Assembly: GCF_000196875.2 (NCBI RefSeq)
Contig: NC_014532.2
Location: 744,001 to 808,000 of the forward strand
Source: Halomonas elongata DSM 2581
Lineage (GTDB): Bacteria; Pseudomonadota; Gammaproteobacteria; Pseudomonadales; Halomonadaceae
DNA length: 64,000 nt
Direction of reading: 5' to 3'
Numbering within the stretch: the stretch's first letter is position 1; each line of letters begins with the position of its first letter. This document shows, piece by piece, positions 44,091-54,172 of the stretch. The position numbers were made by a program, and so were the translations under genes. The notes beneath the pieces were generated by a model. That model saw nothing but the letters and a program-made list of their open reading frames with translations. It ran no database searches and was not told the origin of the DNA.

Positions 44091-44113
44091 TCGTCCAGCG
44101 ATAAAAAAATCGC

Positions 44114-44142
44114 TTGCCAGCGACCGGGCCCATACGTATTAT
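44114..44142 (+). promoter_or_regulatory. promoter of the tRNA-Lys pair
   Basis: TTGCCA (44114-44119) and TATTAT (44137-44142) are separated by exactly 17 bp. The stretch after the -10 (GTGCACCCG) is G+C-rich, as in stable-RNA promoters subject to the stringent response. The first tRNA begins 18 bp after the -10. Confidence 0.85.
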
Positions 44143-44159
44143 GTGCACCCGTTCGGCAG

Positions 44160-44235
44160 GGGTCGTTAGCTCAGTTGGTAGAGCAGTTGGCTTTTAACCA
44201 ATTGGTCGTAGGTTCGAATCCTACACGACCCACCA
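44160..44235 (+). tRNA. tRNA-Lys(UUU), copy 1
   Basis: The 76-nt gene folds as a cloverleaf with acceptor GGGTCGT/ACGACCC, anticodon loop CTTTTAA (anticodon UUU), T loop TTCGAAT and an encoded CCA. It is the first of two identical copies. Confidence 0.97.
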
Positions 44236-44268
44236 TCCGAACCCGTTTTGGCCTTCGTGGCCACTGCA

Positions 44269-44344
44269 GGGTCGTTAGCTCAGTTGGTAGAGCAGTTGGC
44301 TTTTAACCAATTGGTCGTAGGTTCGAATCCTACACGACCCACCA
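44269..44344 (+). tRNA. tRNA-Lys(UUU), copy 2
   Basis: The 76-nt gene is identical to the copy at 44160-44235 and is separated from it by 33 bp without a promoter, so the two are cotranscribed and processed from one precursor. Confidence 0.97.
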
Positions 44345-44350
44345 GATATT

Positions 44351-44384
44351 ACGCCCCCGTCTCGTTTCGAGGCGGGGGCGTTTT
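44351..44384 (+). terminator. terminator of the tRNA-Lys operon
   Basis: A stem of about 15 bp (ACGCCCCCGTCTCG with CGAGGCGGGGGCGT, one G-U pair) and a TTT loop is followed by TTTTC. It starts 6 bp after the second tRNA. Confidence 0.9.
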
Positions 44385-44644
44385 CGTCGGTCGGGCCTTC
44401 GTATCGTGACGCGCCGCCGGGCCTGCCGAGCTTGCAACCTGAACGTGTCAGCGTCATTATCGAAAGACGTCATTTTTCTTGCGCCGATGATCGCGGAACG
44501 CGAGTCGGTCGCAAGCGGCGCGGGTCGACCACAGCGAGAGACGCAGCGGTTGACCCTCTGGTGTGTCGAGCCGTGCGGAGCGCACGAGTCCCGGCACCTG
44601 GTGCAATGCAGGGGGATTCCCTGCCGGTCACAGTGGTAGACACG

Positions 44645-45673
44645 ATGACGATCATGACTTCCCGTGCCGAGCTGCGCGAACAGCTGGCACGTAGCTATTG
44701 CCCCACCCGTATTCCCGCCGAGGACGAGGCGCGCGTCGAGGAGATCAAGCGACTGCTCGAGGCCAACAACGCCGTCCTGGTGGCCCATTACTACACCGAC
44801 GATGCCATCCAGCAGCTGGCCGAGGAGACGGGCGGTTGCGTCGCCGATTCCCTGGAGATGGCGCGTTTCGGCGCCCGTCACGAGGCCGATACCCTGGTGG
44901 TGGCCGGCGTGCGCTTCATGGGCGAGACGGCCAAGATCCTGTCTCCCGAGAAGCGCGTGCTGATGCCGACCCTCGAGGCGACCTGCTCGCTGGATGTCGG
45001 CTGCCCGGCCGACGAGTTCGCGGCCTTCTGCGATGCGCACCCGGACCGCACCGTGGTGGTCTATGCCAATACCTCGGCGGCGGTGAAGGCGCGTGCCGAC
45101 TGGGTGGTGACGTCTTCCATCGCCGTGGATGTGATCGAGCACCTGCAGGCGCGAGGCGAGAAGATCCTGTGGGCGCCGGACAAGCACCTGGGCGGCTACA
45201 TCCAGCGCAAGACCGGGGCCGACATGCTGCTCTGGGACGGTGCCTGCATCGTCCACGAGGAGTTCAAGGCCAAGGGCGTCGAGGACCTCAAGGGGCTGTA
45301 TCCCGACGCCGCGGTGCTGGTGCATCCGGAATCGCCATCCTCGGTGGTCGAGCTGGCCGACGTCGCCGGTTCCACCTCGCAGCTGATCAAGGCGGCCAAG
45401 GAGCTGCCCCAGCAGGAACTGATCGTGGCCACCGATCGGGGCATCTTCTTCAAGATGCAGCAGGCGGTGCCGGACAAGACGCTCTTCGAGGCACCCACTG
45501 CCGGCGATGGTGCGACCTGCAAGAGTTGCGCCCACTGCCCGTGGATGGCGATGAACGCCCTGAACAACCTGGCCGGAGCCCTGCGCAACGCCAGCGGCGA
45601 GATCTTCGTCGACGAAGCGTTGCGGCAGCGTGCACTCAAGCCGCTGGAGCGGATGCTCAACTTCAACGCCTGA
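44645..45673 (+). CDS. nadA: quinolinate synthase A
   Basis: The 342-residue enzyme condenses iminoaspartate with dihydroxyacetone phosphate to quinolinate in NAD synthesis. Signatures include [82 protein letters not shown] and the terminal [15 protein letters not shown]. Cys residues in [15 protein letters not shown] and CKSC supply the three [4Fe-4S] ligands. The start is uncertain: ATG at 44645 or 44654, with no strong ribosome binding site, and the frame is open to 44432. It stands alone; no nadB or nadC is in the window. Confidence 0.94.
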   Translation: MTIMTSRAELREQLARSYCPTRIPAEDEARVEEIKRLLEANNAVLVAHYYTDDAIQQLAEETGGCVADSLEMARFGARHEADTLVVAGVRFMGETAKILSPEKRVLMPTLEATCSLDVGCPADEFAAFCDAHPDRTVVVYANTSAAVKARADWVVTSSIAVDVIEHLQARGEKILWAPDKHLGGYIQRKTGADMLLWDGACIVHEEFKAKGVEDLKGLYPDAAVLVHPESPSSVVELADVAGSTSQLIKAAKELPQQELIVATDRGIFFKMQQAVPDKTLFEAPTAGDGATCKSCAHCPWMAMNALNNLAGALRNASGEIFVDEALRQRALKPLERMLNFNA

Positions 45674-45805
45674 CCATCGGGCCCCGGCAGCCTCCGTCTG
45701 GCATGCCTGCGCCTCTCATGCCAGAATCGATGTCCAACCTGGACATCGAGACCGTCAGGCGGCAAAGCGCCCGCCCGAGGCGGCGTGACTGAGCAAGAGG
45801 ACACC

Positions 45806-47650
45806 ATGCCCGAGTATCGCTCCCGAACCACCACCGCCGGCCGCAACATGGCCGGCGCCCGCGCCCTGTGGCGTGCCACCGGCATGAAGGATGATGATTT
45901 CCACAAGCCGATCATCGCTGTGGCCAACTCCTTCACCCAGTTCGTGCCGGGGCACGTGCACCTGAAGGACATGGGCCAGTTGGTGGCGCGGGAGATTGAA
46001 AAAGCCGGCGGCGTGGCCAAGGAATTCAACACCATCGCCGTCGATGACGGCATCGCCATGGGCCACGACGGCATGCTGTATTCGCTGCCGAGTCGCGACA
46101 TCATCGCCGACAGCGTCGAGTACATGGTCAATGCGCATTGCGCCGATGCCCTGGTGTGCATTTCCAACTGCGACAAGATCACCCCGGGAATGCTGATGGC
46201 CGCGATGCGCCTCAACGTGCCGGTGATCTTCGTCTCCGGCGGCCCCATGGAGGCCGGCAAGACCAAGCTTCTGGATCATGGGCTGGACCTGGTCGATGCC
46301 ATGGTCATGGCCGCCGACGACTCGGTGGACGACGAGACGCTCTCCGAGGTGGAGCGCAGTGCCTGCCCGACCTGCGGTAGCTGCTCGGGCATGTTCACCG
46401 CCAATTCCATGAACTGCCTGACCGAGGCGCTGGGACTGGCACTGCCGGGCAACGGCACCGTGGTGGCGACCCATGCCGACCGGCGTCGCCTCTTCGAGAC
46501 GGCGGGGCATCGCATCGTCGAGCTGGCCAGGCGTTACTACGAGGGCGACGAGGCACACCTGTTGCCCCGTGCCATCGGCTCCAAGGCGGCCTTCAAGAAC
46601 GCCATGACGCTCGATATCGCCATGGGTGGTTCCACCAACACCATCCTGCATCTGCTGGCCGCCGCCCAGGAGGCCGAGATCGATTTCACCATGACCGATA
46701 TCGATCGGCTTTCCCGGGAAGTGCCCCAGTTGTGCAAGGTGGCGCCCAACACCCAGAAATATCATATCGAGGACGTGCATCGTGCCGGCGGCATCATGGC
46801 CATTCTCGGCGAGCTGGACCGCGCGGGCGTGCTGGATACCCGGGTGCCGACGGTGTATGGCGACAGCCTGGCCGAGGCGCTCGCCGAGTGGGACATCATG
46901 CGCTCGCCGAGTCCCGAGGTAGTGGAGTTCTTCCGGGCCGGCCCCGGCGGCGTGCCGACCCAGGAGGCATTCTCCCAGAGCTCCCGTTGGCCGAGCCTGG
47001 ACGGCGATCGCGCCACCGGCTGTATCCGTGACCTTGAACATGCCTTCTCGAAGGAAGGCGGGCTTGCCGTACTGCACGGCAACATCGCGCGCGACGGCTG
47101 TGTGGTGAAGACTGCCGGCGTCGACGAGTCGATCCTGGTGTTCGAAGGGCCGGCGCATGTCGTCGAGTCCCAGGACCAGGCCGTGGAGCACATCCTCGGC
47201 GGCCAGGTGAAGGAAGGCGATGTAGTGGTGATTCGCTACGAAGGCCCCAAGGGCGGTCCGGGCATGCAGGAGATGCTCTACCCGACCTCCTACCTGAAGT
47301 CGAAAGGACTGGGCAAGGCGTGCGCCCTGCTCACTGACGGCCGTTTCTCCGGCGGTACCTCGGGGCTCTCGATCGGCCATGTTTCGCCGGAAGCCGCGGC
47401 GGGAGGCGCCATCGGCCTGGTCGAGAACTGCGATACGATCCGCATCAACATTCTCGGCCGCGCCATCGATGTCCTGCTTTCCGATGACGAACTCGAGCGG
47501 CGCCGGCAGGCCCAGCAGGCGCGCGGACGAGACGCCTGGAAACCGACCATCCAGCGTGTGCGCAAGGTCTCCGCGGCACTCAAGGCCTATGCGCTGCTGG
47601 CCACATCCGCCGACAAGGGCGCGGTGCGTGATCTGACCAAGCTCGATTGA
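45806..47650 (+). CDS. ilvD: dihydroxy-acid dehydratase
   Basis: The 614-residue enzyme catalyses the third step of valine and isoleucine synthesis. It begins [26 protein letters not shown] and shows [20 protein letters not shown] (about 118-137), the Fe-S motif [26 protein letters not shown] (about 190-215), [15 protein letters not shown] and [17 protein letters not shown]. The Fe-S cluster makes it sensitive to superoxide. GAGG lies 5 bases before the ATG. The nearest ilv partners are not in the window. Confidence 0.96.
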   Translation: MPEYRSRTTTAGRNMAGARALWRATGMKDDDFHKPIIAVANSFTQFVPGHVHLKDMGQLVAREIEKAGGVAKEFNTIAVDDGIAMGHDGMLYSLPSRDIIADSVEYMVNAHCADALVCISNCDKITPGMLMAAMRLNVPVIFVSGGPMEAGKTKLLDHGLDLVDAMVMAADDSVDDETLSEVERSACPTCGSCSGMFTANSMNCLTEALGLALPGNGTVVATHADRRRLFETAGHRIVELARRYYEGDEAHLLPRAIGSKAAFKNAMTLDIAMGGSTNTILHLLAAAQEAEIDFTMTDIDRLSREVPQLCKVAPNTQKYHIEDVHRAGGIMAILGELDRAGVLDTRVPTVYGDSLAEALAEWDIMRSPSPEVVEFFRAGPGGVPTQEAFSQSSRWPSLDGDRATGCIRDLEHAFSKEGGLAVLHGNIARDGCVVKTAGVDESILVFEGPAHVVESQDQAVEHILGGQVKEGDVVVIRYEGPKGGPGMQEMLYPTSYLKSKGLGKACALLTDGRFSGGTSGLSIGHVSPEAAAGGAIGLVENCDTIRINILGRAIDVLLSDDELERRRQAQQARGRDAWKPTIQRVRKVSAALKAYALLATSADKGAVRDLTKLD

Positions 47651-47669
47651 ATACTTGGTTGCCTGGATC

Positions 47670-47691
47670 GCCCCGGCTGGCGTGCCGGGGC
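47670..47691 (+). terminator. weak terminator candidate after ilvD
   Basis: GCCCCGGC pairs with GCCGGGGC across a six-base loop 20 bp after the ilvD stop codon. The following CCTCATCTTCGTTGTT is only partly T-rich, so termination may be inefficient. Confidence 0.4.
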
Positions 47692-47722
47692 CTCATCTTC
47701 GTTGTTGCTAGGACGCCTTGAT

Positions 47723-48832
47723 ATGAAGACTCAGACCCTCAACGTTGGCCTGATCGGCTTCGGCATGGCCGGCAGAACCTTTCACGCGCCGCTGATACAG
47801 GCGGCGCCGGGCCTGGAGTTGTCTGCCGTGGTCAGCGGCGACACGGCGAAGGTGCAGGCGGTGTATCCCCAGATGACGGTGCACGCCAAGCCTCAGTCGT
47901 TGTTCGCCGACCCGAATATCGACCTGGTGGTGATCGCCACGCCCAATGAGTCGCACTTTCCACTGGCCAAGTCGGCGTTATCCGCCGGCAAGCACGTGGT
48001 GATCGACAAGCCCATGTCGGTATCGCTGGCCGAAGCGCGACAGTTGAAGTCGCACGCCGACAATGCGGATCGCTTGCTCAGCGTCTTCCACAACCGGCGT
48101 TGGGACAGTGACTTCCTGACGCTCAAGTCGCTGCTCGAGCGGGGCGAACTGGGCCGGGTCGCCGCCCTGGAATCGCGTTTCGACCGCTTCCGGCCCCATG
48201 TCAGCGACCGCTGGCGGGACCATCATCAGCCCGGCAGCGGTATCTGGTTCGACCTGGGCCCGCACCTGCTCGATCAGGTTCGGGAGCTGTTCGGCATGCC
48301 GCGGGCGATTCTGCTGGAGCTGTCGACCGCGCGGGACGGCGCCGAGATCGACGACGACTTCCTGGCGGTGCTGGACTACGACAATCTGCGCGTGATTCTC
48401 GGGGCCAGCTCCCTGGTGGCCGAGCCGACCCCGCGCTTCGCGGTATATGGCACCCAGGGCAGTTTCGTGAAGTATGGGCTCGATCCCCAGGAGGCCTGGC
48501 TCAAGGCCGGCGAAACGCCGGAAGAGGGGTGGGGCGTGGATGATAGCCCCGGCCGCCTGACGCTCGACGAAGGGCAGGGCGACGAGGTATCGCTGGTCAG
48601 CCGTGAGCTGCCCGGCGAAGCGGGGGACTACCGGGCCTATTATGACGGTATCGCCGAGACGCTGTTGCACGGTACGCCGCCACCGGTGACGGCCGAGGAG
48701 GCCCTGGAGACGATGTCGCTGCTCGAGGCCGGGCTGGACAGCTACCGTCAGGGGCGCTGGGTCAAGCTCAAGGAAGGCAACGGCGTTCGCCGCCGCCTGC
48801 TGCATGCCCAGGGAGGCGACGGCTCTGCCTGA
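47723..48832 (+). CDS. Gfo/Idh/MocA-family oxidoreductase
   Basis: The 369-residue NAD(P)-dependent protein has an N-terminal Rossmann fold (NVGLIGFGMAGRTFHAPLI, about 6-24), the conserved VVIATPNESHFPLAKSALSAGKHVVIDKPMS with the catalytic-type Lys in DKP (about 97), and a C-terminal alpha/beta domain with WFDLGPHLLDQV. The closest characterised type is E. coli YdgJ, a sugar or inositol dehydrogenase-like protein. The substrate is unknown. The start has AGGA about 10 bases upstream. It stands between ilvD and the convergent nudE. Confidence 0.9.
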   Translation: MKTQTLNVGLIGFGMAGRTFHAPLIQAAPGLELSAVVSGDTAKVQAVYPQMTVHAKPQSLFADPNIDLVVIATPNESHFPLAKSALSAGKHVVIDKPMSVSLAEARQLKSHADNADRLLSVFHNRRWDSDFLTLKSLLERGELGRVAALESRFDRFRPHVSDRWRDHHQPGSGIWFDLGPHLLDQVRELFGMPRAILLELSTARDGAEIDDDFLAVLDYDNLRVILGASSLVAEPTPRFAVYGTQGSFVKYGLDPQEAWLKAGETPEEGWGVDDSPGRLTLDEGQGDEVSLVSRELPGEAGDYRAYYDGIAETLLHGTPPPVTAEEALETMSLLEAGLDSYRQGRWVKLKEGNGVRRRLLHAQGGDGSA

Positions 48833-48864
48833 TAACGTCTTGCCGCCGGTTTACTACAGTCGTC

Positions 48865-49449
48865 TCACCACCAGGAGGAAGACGCGGGTGACTCGGCGCG
48901 CAACTTGTCCCTGGCGATGAACAGGGCCGCGATGGCCCGGGCCTCATGGAAATCATCCCTTGCCAGCAGGGCGCCGATTTCGTCGATGGCATGGGTCTCC
49001 ACGATCAAGGGCTCGGGCTCGTCGCCCGGAAGCCGCTTGGGGTAGAGATCGGTGGCAAGCATGACCTGCATGCGATGGCGCATGTAGTTGGGCGCCAGGG
49101 TCAGTTCCACCAGCGGCTCGAGGCGATGGGCACCAAAGCCGCACTCTTCCATCAATTCGCGATTGGCGGCGGCCACGACATCCTCGCCGGGGTCGACCAG
49201 GCCCTTGGGCAGGGTCAGGGTGTACTCCTCGAGGCCGGCAGCGTACTCGCGAATCAGCAGCACATGCTCGGGGTCGGGCATGGCGACGATCATCACTGCT
49301 CCGCCGCCCCTGACATTGCCACCCAGCCGCTCGAAGGTCCGCTCGGCGCCATTGGCGAAGCGCAGTTCCATCTCCTCGATATTGAACAGGCGGCTCGTGG
49401 CGATGCTGCGTCGTGACAGGACATGCGGTTTAGCGTACTGGTCGGCCAT
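48865..49449 (-). CDS. nudE: ADP compounds hydrolase NudE
   Basis: The 194-residue Nudix enzyme has the Nudix box GLVDPGEDVVAAANRELMEECGF (about residues 81-103) with all key Glu residues. NudE cleaves ADP-ribose, NADH and Ap3A. The YTLTLPKG approach to the box and the FNIEEMELRFANG N-terminal region fit NudE. The gene is divergent from yrfG, as in E. coli, where igaA lies between them; here igaA is missing and only 104 bp separate the start codons. Confidence 0.92.
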   Translation of the reverse strand: MADQYAKPHVLSRRSIATSRLFNIEEMELRFANGAERTFERLGGNVRGGGAVMIVAMPDPEHVLLIREYAAGLEEYTLTLPKGLVDPGEDVVAAANRELMEECGFGAHRLEPLVELTLAPNYMRHRMQVMLATDLYPKRLPGDEPEPLIVETHAIDEIGALLARDDFHEARAIAALFIARDKLRAESPASSSWW

Positions 49450-49553
49450 GGGGGCTCCGGTCGGTGGGGCGTCGAATGCGTCGTGGATGTCGATTGGTTA
49501 CACTAGCACGTCTATCATCCGCGAGACGCCACCGCGCCACCCATGAGGAGCCC

Positions 49554-50234
49554 ATGATCGACTGGCGTGCCATTGATACCGTCCTGCTGGACATGGACGG
49601 CACACTGCTGGACCTGCATTTCGACAGCCACTTCTGGCTCGAGCACCTGCCTCGGCGCTACGTGGAGCTGCATCGGCTCGACGAAGCCACCCAGGAGGAG
49701 ATTCGCGCGCGCATCATCCGCGAGCAGGGCACCCTGGACTGGTACAGCCTGGCCTATTGGCGCCGCGAGCTGGGCGTCGACGTCCTGGCGCTCAAGCGCG
49801 AGGTCCAGCATCTGATCGGCCTGCGTGGCGATGCCCTGGATTTCCTGACCTGGCTCAAGCAGGCCCACCCCCGGGTGGTCCTGGCGACCAATGCCGACCG
49901 CGAGAGCCTGGCGTTGAAGCTGCCGCTGACCGGTCTCGAAGACTATCTGGATGCCATCGTTTCCTCCGCCGATCTGGGCGTGCCCAAGGAGGAACAGGGA
50001 TTCTGGTTCGCCCTCCAGGAAACCGAGCCCTTCGACCCGGCCCGCACTCTGTTCATCGACGACAACCCTTCGGTGCTGGAGAGCGCTCGCGAGTTCGGTA
50101 TCCGCCATCTGCTGGGCATCCGACAGCCCGATAGCCAGCGACCGGCTCGGGAGCTCGAGTCCTTCGTCGCCCTGGACCGGTTCGCGGCGCTGTTGCCCGA
50201 GGATCTGCCACCCCGCGGAGGTCGCCATGAGTGA
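49554..50234 (+). CDS. yrfG: HAD-family (G/I)MP nucleotidase YrfG
   Basis: The 226-residue phosphatase has HAD motif I VLLDMDGTLLDL (about residues 9-20), motif II ATNAD (about 105-109), a Lys in DLGVPKEEQGFW, and motif IV FIDDNPSVLESA (about 160-171). YrfG dephosphorylates GMP and IMP in E. coli. The order yrfG-hslR-hslO-pckA supports the name. GAGGAG lies 5 bases before the ATG. The 3' end overlaps hslR by 8 bp. Confidence 0.92.
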   Translation: MIDWRAIDTVLLDMDGTLLDLHFDSHFWLEHLPRRYVELHRLDEATQEEIRARIIREQGTLDWYSLAYWRRELGVDVLALKREVQHLIGLRGDALDFLTWLKQAHPRVVLATNADRESLALKLPLTGLEDYLDAIVSSADLGVPKEEQGFWFALQETEPFDPARTLFIDDNPSVLESAREFGIRHLLGIRQPDSQRPARELESFVALDRFAALLPEDLPPRGGRHE

Positions 50235-50616
50235 TGTCAGGCTCGACAAATGGTTATGGGCGGCGCGTTTCTTCAAGACGCGGGCGCTCGCCAAGAAGGC
50301 CATCGAAGGCGGCAAGGTGCACTACAACGGAGGTCGCGCCAAGACTAGCAAGAACGTCGAAATCGGTGCGCTGATCCGTGTGCCGCAGGGATGGGACTTC
50401 TGGGAGGTCGAGGTGGTGGCCTTGTCGGATCAGCGGCGCGGCGCCCCGGAAGCCCGCGAGCTTTATCGCGAGACCGCGGAAAGCGAGGTCCGGCGCGCGA
50501 AGGAGGCCGAGAATCGCCGACAGGCCAACCAGGCCATGCAACACCCCTTCAAGCGGCCCGACAAGCGACAGCGGCGCGATATCAAGCGCTTCATGCGAGA
50601 GCAGGGCGGGGAATGA
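50227..50616 (+). CDS. hslR: ribosome-associated heat-shock protein Hsp15
   Basis: The 129-residue protein has an S4 RNA-binding domain (about residues 4-60, RLDKWLWAARFFKTRALAKKAIEGGKVHYNGGRAK) and a very basic C-terminal helix (KRPDKRQRRDIKRFMREQ). Hsp15 binds 50S subunits that still carry nascent chains after heat shock. It overlaps yrfG by 8 bp, with CGGAGG 6 bases before the start, and is probably cotranscribed with it. Confidence 0.94.
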   Translation: MSDVRLDKWLWAARFFKTRALAKKAIEGGKVHYNGGRAKTSKNVEIGALIRVPQGWDFWEVEVVALSDQRRGAPEARELYRETAESEVRRAKEAENRRQANQAMQHPFKRPDKRQRRDIKRFMREQGGE

Positions 50617-50633
50617 AGGCAGAAAGAAGAAGG

Positions 50634-50693
50634 AAGAGATAAGAGGGAAGTCATCAGGAGAACCCGCATCTTCCTTCTTCCTGCTTATCTCTT
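50634..50693. repeat. imperfect inverted repeat between hslR and hslO
   Basis: AAGAGATAAG (50634-50643) is complementary to CTTATCTCTT (50684-50693). The similarity extends imperfectly on both sides through GAAG-rich and CTTC-rich tracts (50621-50650 with 50670-50700). The left side is almost pure purine and the right side almost pure pyrimidine. It could fold as a long hairpin in RNA just before the hslO start. Confidence 0.6.
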
Positions 50694-50724
50694 GCTTCTC
50701 ATCATTTATCTTCAGGCAGTATTC

Positions 50725-51600
50725 ATGACCGATCAGATACAGCGTTTTCTCTTCGACAACACCAATGTGCGTGGCGAAGTCGTCTCTCTCGAGAAGGCTT
50801 ATGCCGAGGTCCTCGAGCGGCACGATTATCCGCCTGCGGTCACCCGGCAGCTCGGCGAGCTGCTGGCCGCCGTGGCACTGCTGACCGAAACCGTCAAGCT
50901 CGACGGCACCATGAGCATCGAGGTGCGAGGCAAGGGGGCCTTGTCGTTGCTGATGGCCGAGTCGAATCCCGGTGGTGAGCTGCGTGCCATCGCCCAGCTG
51001 GATGAAGACGCGGCGATCCCCGATGATGATGCCGGTTTTACCGAGCTTTTCGGCGAAGGGCAGATCACCATCACCCTGGATCCCCGTGAAGGGCGCCGTT
51101 ATCAGGGCATCGTCACCCTGGAGCGGGACAGCCTGGCCGGATGTCTGGAAGATTACTTCAGCCGCTCCGAGCAGTTGCCCACGCGACTCTGGCTGGCCGC
51201 CGACGCGCAGCGCTCCGCGGGATTGTTGCTGCAGCGCCTGCCCGACGAATCCTTGAACCAGGACGAAGACGCCTGGGACCGCATGGTGCAACTGGCTGCC
51301 ACCCTGACCGCCGACGAGCTGCTGTCGCTGGAGCAGCATGACCTGCTGCATCGCTTGTTCCACGAAGAGCAGGTCCGGGTGTTCGAGCCCAAGGCCCTGC
51401 ATTTCGGCTGCAGCTGTTCCCGCGAGCGCATCGCCGGCGCCCTGCTGAGCCTGGGCGAGGAAGAACTGCGTGACATCCTGGCCGAGCAGGGCGGGATCGC
51501 CACCCAGTGCCATTTCTGCCATACCCGCTACCAGTTCACCGTCGCCGAAGTCGAAGCAATGCTCGACGACCCGGACGGGCCACCGCCGACGGTTCACTGA
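50725..51600 (+). CDS. hslO: redox-regulated chaperone Hsp33
   Basis: The 291-residue protein is Hsp33. The zinc-centre cysteines occur as CSC in [11 protein letters not shown] (about 232-234) and CHFC in [10 protein letters not shown] (about 265-268), the redox switch that activates the chaperone on oxidation and unfolding. The N-terminal fold is marked by [24 protein letters not shown]. The start at 50725 matches the family start MTDQ; the ribosome binding site is weak, preceded by the long inverted repeat. Confidence 0.96.
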   Translation: MTDQIQRFLFDNTNVRGEVVSLEKAYAEVLERHDYPPAVTRQLGELLAAVALLTETVKLDGTMSIEVRGKGALSLLMAESNPGGELRAIAQLDEDAAIPDDDAGFTELFGEGQITITLDPREGRRYQGIVTLERDSLAGCLEDYFSRSEQLPTRLWLAADAQRSAGLLLQRLPDESLNQDEDAWDRMVQLAATLTADELLSLEQHDLLHRLFHEEQVRVFEPKALHFGCSCSRERIAGALLSLGEEELRDILAEQGGIATQCHFCHTRYQFTVAEVEAMLDDPDGPPPTVH

Positions 51601-51857
51601 GCTGGCCTGGAAAGAGACGGCTGGTCTGGATCTTGGGGTTATCGGTCCTGATGTAGTAGTAAAACTACAAGAACGTCGGGCAACGTCGGCGTTTCCCGGC
51701 GGCCGGGTTTTTGCCATAATGCGCGCCACTCATCCTCATTACGGATGTCGCCGAACACGAGACGGGTAACCGCATGCGGCGTTCGCGGGATGGGCAGACA
51801 CGCGTCAAGGACGCCCGGCAAACGAGAGAGAATTGGCCGCAAGGCCCAGGAATCGAC

Positions 51858-53438
51858 ATGACCACGACTCAAGCCGTTTCACAGGCTGCCAGTGCGCAGT
51901 CCGCCACCGCCCACGTCAACCTCAGCAGCGCCGAGTTGATCGAGCGTGCCGTGGCCAATGGCGAAGGCCGTCTGGCAGCCAATGGCGCACTGGTGGTGAA
52001 TACCGGTCAACGTACCGGCCGCTCGCCCAAGGATCGTTTCATCGTCGAAGAGCCGTCCACTAGCGGCCAGATCGACTGGGGTAGCGTCAACCAACCGTTC
52101 GACGCCGATAGCTTCGATGCCCTGTGGGGGCGTGTCGAGGCCTATCTGCACGCCGACGAACACTATGTGTCCGAACTGCACGTGGGCAGCGACCCGGTCC
52201 ACTATCTGCCGGTTCGCGTGACCACCGAAACGGCCTGGCACAACTTGTTCGGCCGTACCATGTTCGTGCGCCCCGAGCCCTATAATCCGTCGGCCAAGGA
52301 TGAGTGGACCATTCTCAACGCGCCTTTCTTCGAGTGCGACCCGGCGCGTGACGGCACAAATTCCGATGGCTGCGTGATCATCAACTTCGCCGCGCGCCGT
52401 GTGCTGATCGCCGGCATGCGCTATGCCGGCGAGATGAAGAAGGCCATGTTCTCGGTACAGAACTTCCTGCTGCCGGCGTCCGACGTGCTGCCCATGCACT
52501 GCAGCGCCAATGTCGGCGAGGATGGCGAGACCACCCTGTTCTTCGGCCTCTCCGGCACCGGCAAGACCACCCTGTCCGCCGATCCGTCGCGTTTCCTGAT
52601 CGGTGACGACGAGCACGGCTGGGGCGTGGGTACCGTCTTCAACATCGAAGGTGGATGCTATGCCAAGTGCATCGACCTCTCCGAGAAGAACGAGCCGGTG
52701 ATCTGGAACGCCATCAAGTTCGGCACCGTGCTCGAGAACGTGGTCCTCGATGACCGTCGCCAGCCGGATTACGCCGACGACAGCCTGACCCAGAATTCGC
52801 GTGCCGCCTATCCGCTCGAGCACGTCGAGAAGCGCGTGGTCGAGAACCGTGCCGGCGAGCCCAATGCCATCGTCTTTTTGACCTGCGACATGAGCGGCGT
52901 GCTGCCGCCGGTCTCGGTGCTTTCCAAGGAAGCGGCGGCCTATCACTTCCTGTCCGGTTACACCGCCAAGGTGGGCTCTACCGAGATGGGCTCCTCCGAG
53001 GGCCTGGCGGCCACCTTCTCCACCTGCTTTGGTGCCCCCTTCTTCCCGCGTCCGGCCCGTGAGTACGCCGACCTGCTGATCAAGCGCGTGGCCGAGAAGG
53101 ACGCCCAGGTCTATCTGGTCAACACCGGCTGGACCGGCGGCGCCTATGGCGAGGGCGGGGCGAGGTTCTCTATTCCCACCACCCGCGCCATCATTCATGC
53201 CATCCAGTCCGGCTTGCTGCGTGATGTGGAGACCAAGCGCATCGAAGGCCTGAACCTGGATGTGCCGACCGCCGTACCGGGCGTCGAATCCCGTCTGCTC
53301 GATCCGCGCGAGACCTGGTCCGACCAGGCGGCCTATGACCGCCACCTCAAGGAGCTGGCCGCCAAGTTCGTCGAGAACTTCAAGAAGTTCGACGGTATCA
53401 GCGAGGCGATCGTCAAGGCTGGCCCCAGCCTCGACTGA
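51858..53438 (+). CDS. pckA: ATP-dependent phosphoenolpyruvate carboxykinase
   Basis: The 526-residue gluconeogenic enzyme converts oxaloacetate and ATP to PEP. It has [19 protein letters not shown], the kinase-1a loop [28 protein letters not shown] (about 236-263), the Walker B-like acidic residues in GDDEHGW, and [19 protein letters not shown]. The ATP-using type is shown by this P-loop. AGGA lies about 7 bases before the ATG. A CATAAT -10-like string at 51715-51720 may be its promoter. The context hslR-hslO-pckA matches E. coli. Confidence 0.96.
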   Translation: MTTTQAVSQAASAQSATAHVNLSSAELIERAVANGEGRLAANGALVVNTGQRTGRSPKDRFIVEEPSTSGQIDWGSVNQPFDADSFDALWGRVEAYLHADEHYVSELHVGSDPVHYLPVRVTTETAWHNLFGRTMFVRPEPYNPSAKDEWTILNAPFFECDPARDGTNSDGCVIINFAARRVLIAGMRYAGEMKKAMFSVQNFLLPASDVLPMHCSANVGEDGETTLFFGLSGTGKTTLSADPSRFLIGDDEHGWGVGTVFNIEGGCYAKCIDLSEKNEPVIWNAIKFGTVLENVVLDDRRQPDYADDSLTQNSRAAYPLEHVEKRVVENRAGEPNAIVFLTCDMSGVLPPVSVLSKEAAAYHFLSGYTAKVGSTEMGSSEGLAATFSTCFGAPFFPRPAREYADLLIKRVAEKDAQVYLVNTGWTGGAYGEGGARFSIPTTRAIIHAIQSGLLRDVETKRIEGLNLDVPTAVPGVESRLLDPRETWSDQAAYDRHLKELAAKFVENFKKFDGISEAIVKAGPSLD

Positions 53439-53483
53439 GCCTGCCGAGGGCGACAACTGAACACCGCTGCTTGCGGAGAGTCG

Positions 53484-53517
53484 AAAGCGGAGAGGGCCGT
53501 CCCTCTCCGCTTTTTTT
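53484..53517 (+). terminator. rho-independent terminator of pckA
   Basis: AAAGCGGAGAGGG pairs perfectly with CCCTCTCCGCTTT across a four-base loop (CCGT), and seven T residues follow. It lies 46 bp after the pckA stop codon. Confidence 0.95.
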
Positions 53518-53574
53518 ATCTCACCTGGGGCAGCAGGGCCCTTGCGGATCACGTCCTGAAAGAGGAGTCGTGCC

Positions 53575-54072
53575 ATGCAACGTCGTCATTTCCTTGGTCT
53601 GTTGGGGCTCGGTGGCTTGTCCGGTCTGGCGCCGAGCCTGGCCAATGCGCGTCCCAAACCGGATCTGTCCCCGGCGCCGGGCCTCGAGACGCTCGAACTC
53701 AGCGAGGCCGAATGGCGGGAAAGGCTAACCGAGGAACGGTTCGAGATACTGCGGAAGGGGGGCACCGAACCGGCCTTTTCGAGTCCGCTGGACAAGGAGA
53801 CCCGAAAGGGCGTCTATCATTGCGCCGGTTGCGATCTGCCGTTGTTCGAAAGCGCCATGAAATATGATTCCGGTACCGGCTGGCCGAGTTTCTTCACGCA
53901 TATCGAGGGGCATCTGCTCACTGAACTCGACCTGGTGCTGCTGATACCGCGCACCGAGTATCATTGTGCCCGCTGTGGCGGCCATCAGGGCCATCTCTTC
54001 GATGACGGTCCCGAGCCGACCGGATTGCGCTGGTGCAACAACGGGCTGGCGTTGCGCTTCGTGCCGGCGTAG
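53575..54072 (+). CDS. msrB: exported peptide-methionine (R)-S-oxide reductase
   Basis: The 165-residue protein begins with a twin-arginine-type signal (MQRRHFLGLLGLGGLSGLAPSLANA, cleavage about residue 25). The MsrB fold follows: the two structural zinc CxxC pairs in YHCAGCDLPLF and YHCARCGGHQGHLFDDGPEPTG, SGTGWPSF, and the catalytic Cys in LRWCNNGLALRF near the end. MsrB reduces the R form of methionine sulfoxide. An exported MsrB is less usual than the cytoplasmic one and points to repair of periplasmic proteins. The electron donor is not encoded nearby. Confidence 0.93.
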   Translation: MQRRHFLGLLGLGGLSGLAPSLANARPKPDLSPAPGLETLELSEAEWRERLTEERFEILRKGGTEPAFSSPLDKETRKGVYHCAGCDLPLFESAMKYDSGTGWPSFFTHIEGHLLTELDLVLLIPRTEYHCARCGGHQGHLFDDGPEPTGLRWCNNGLALRFVPA

Positions 54073-54172
54073 GAAGTCGGCGCCAGTCCGCCGCCGCATA
54101 TCTCGTCTGCCGTCGGCGCCGGGCTTGTGATACCTTGTCGCGATCATCTGGACCTGGATTGCCAAGGATTTC

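Noticed and set aside
45755-47380. Long minus-strand frame antisense to ilvD
   Set aside because: It is a composition shadow of ilvD, without ribosome binding site or recognisable domain.
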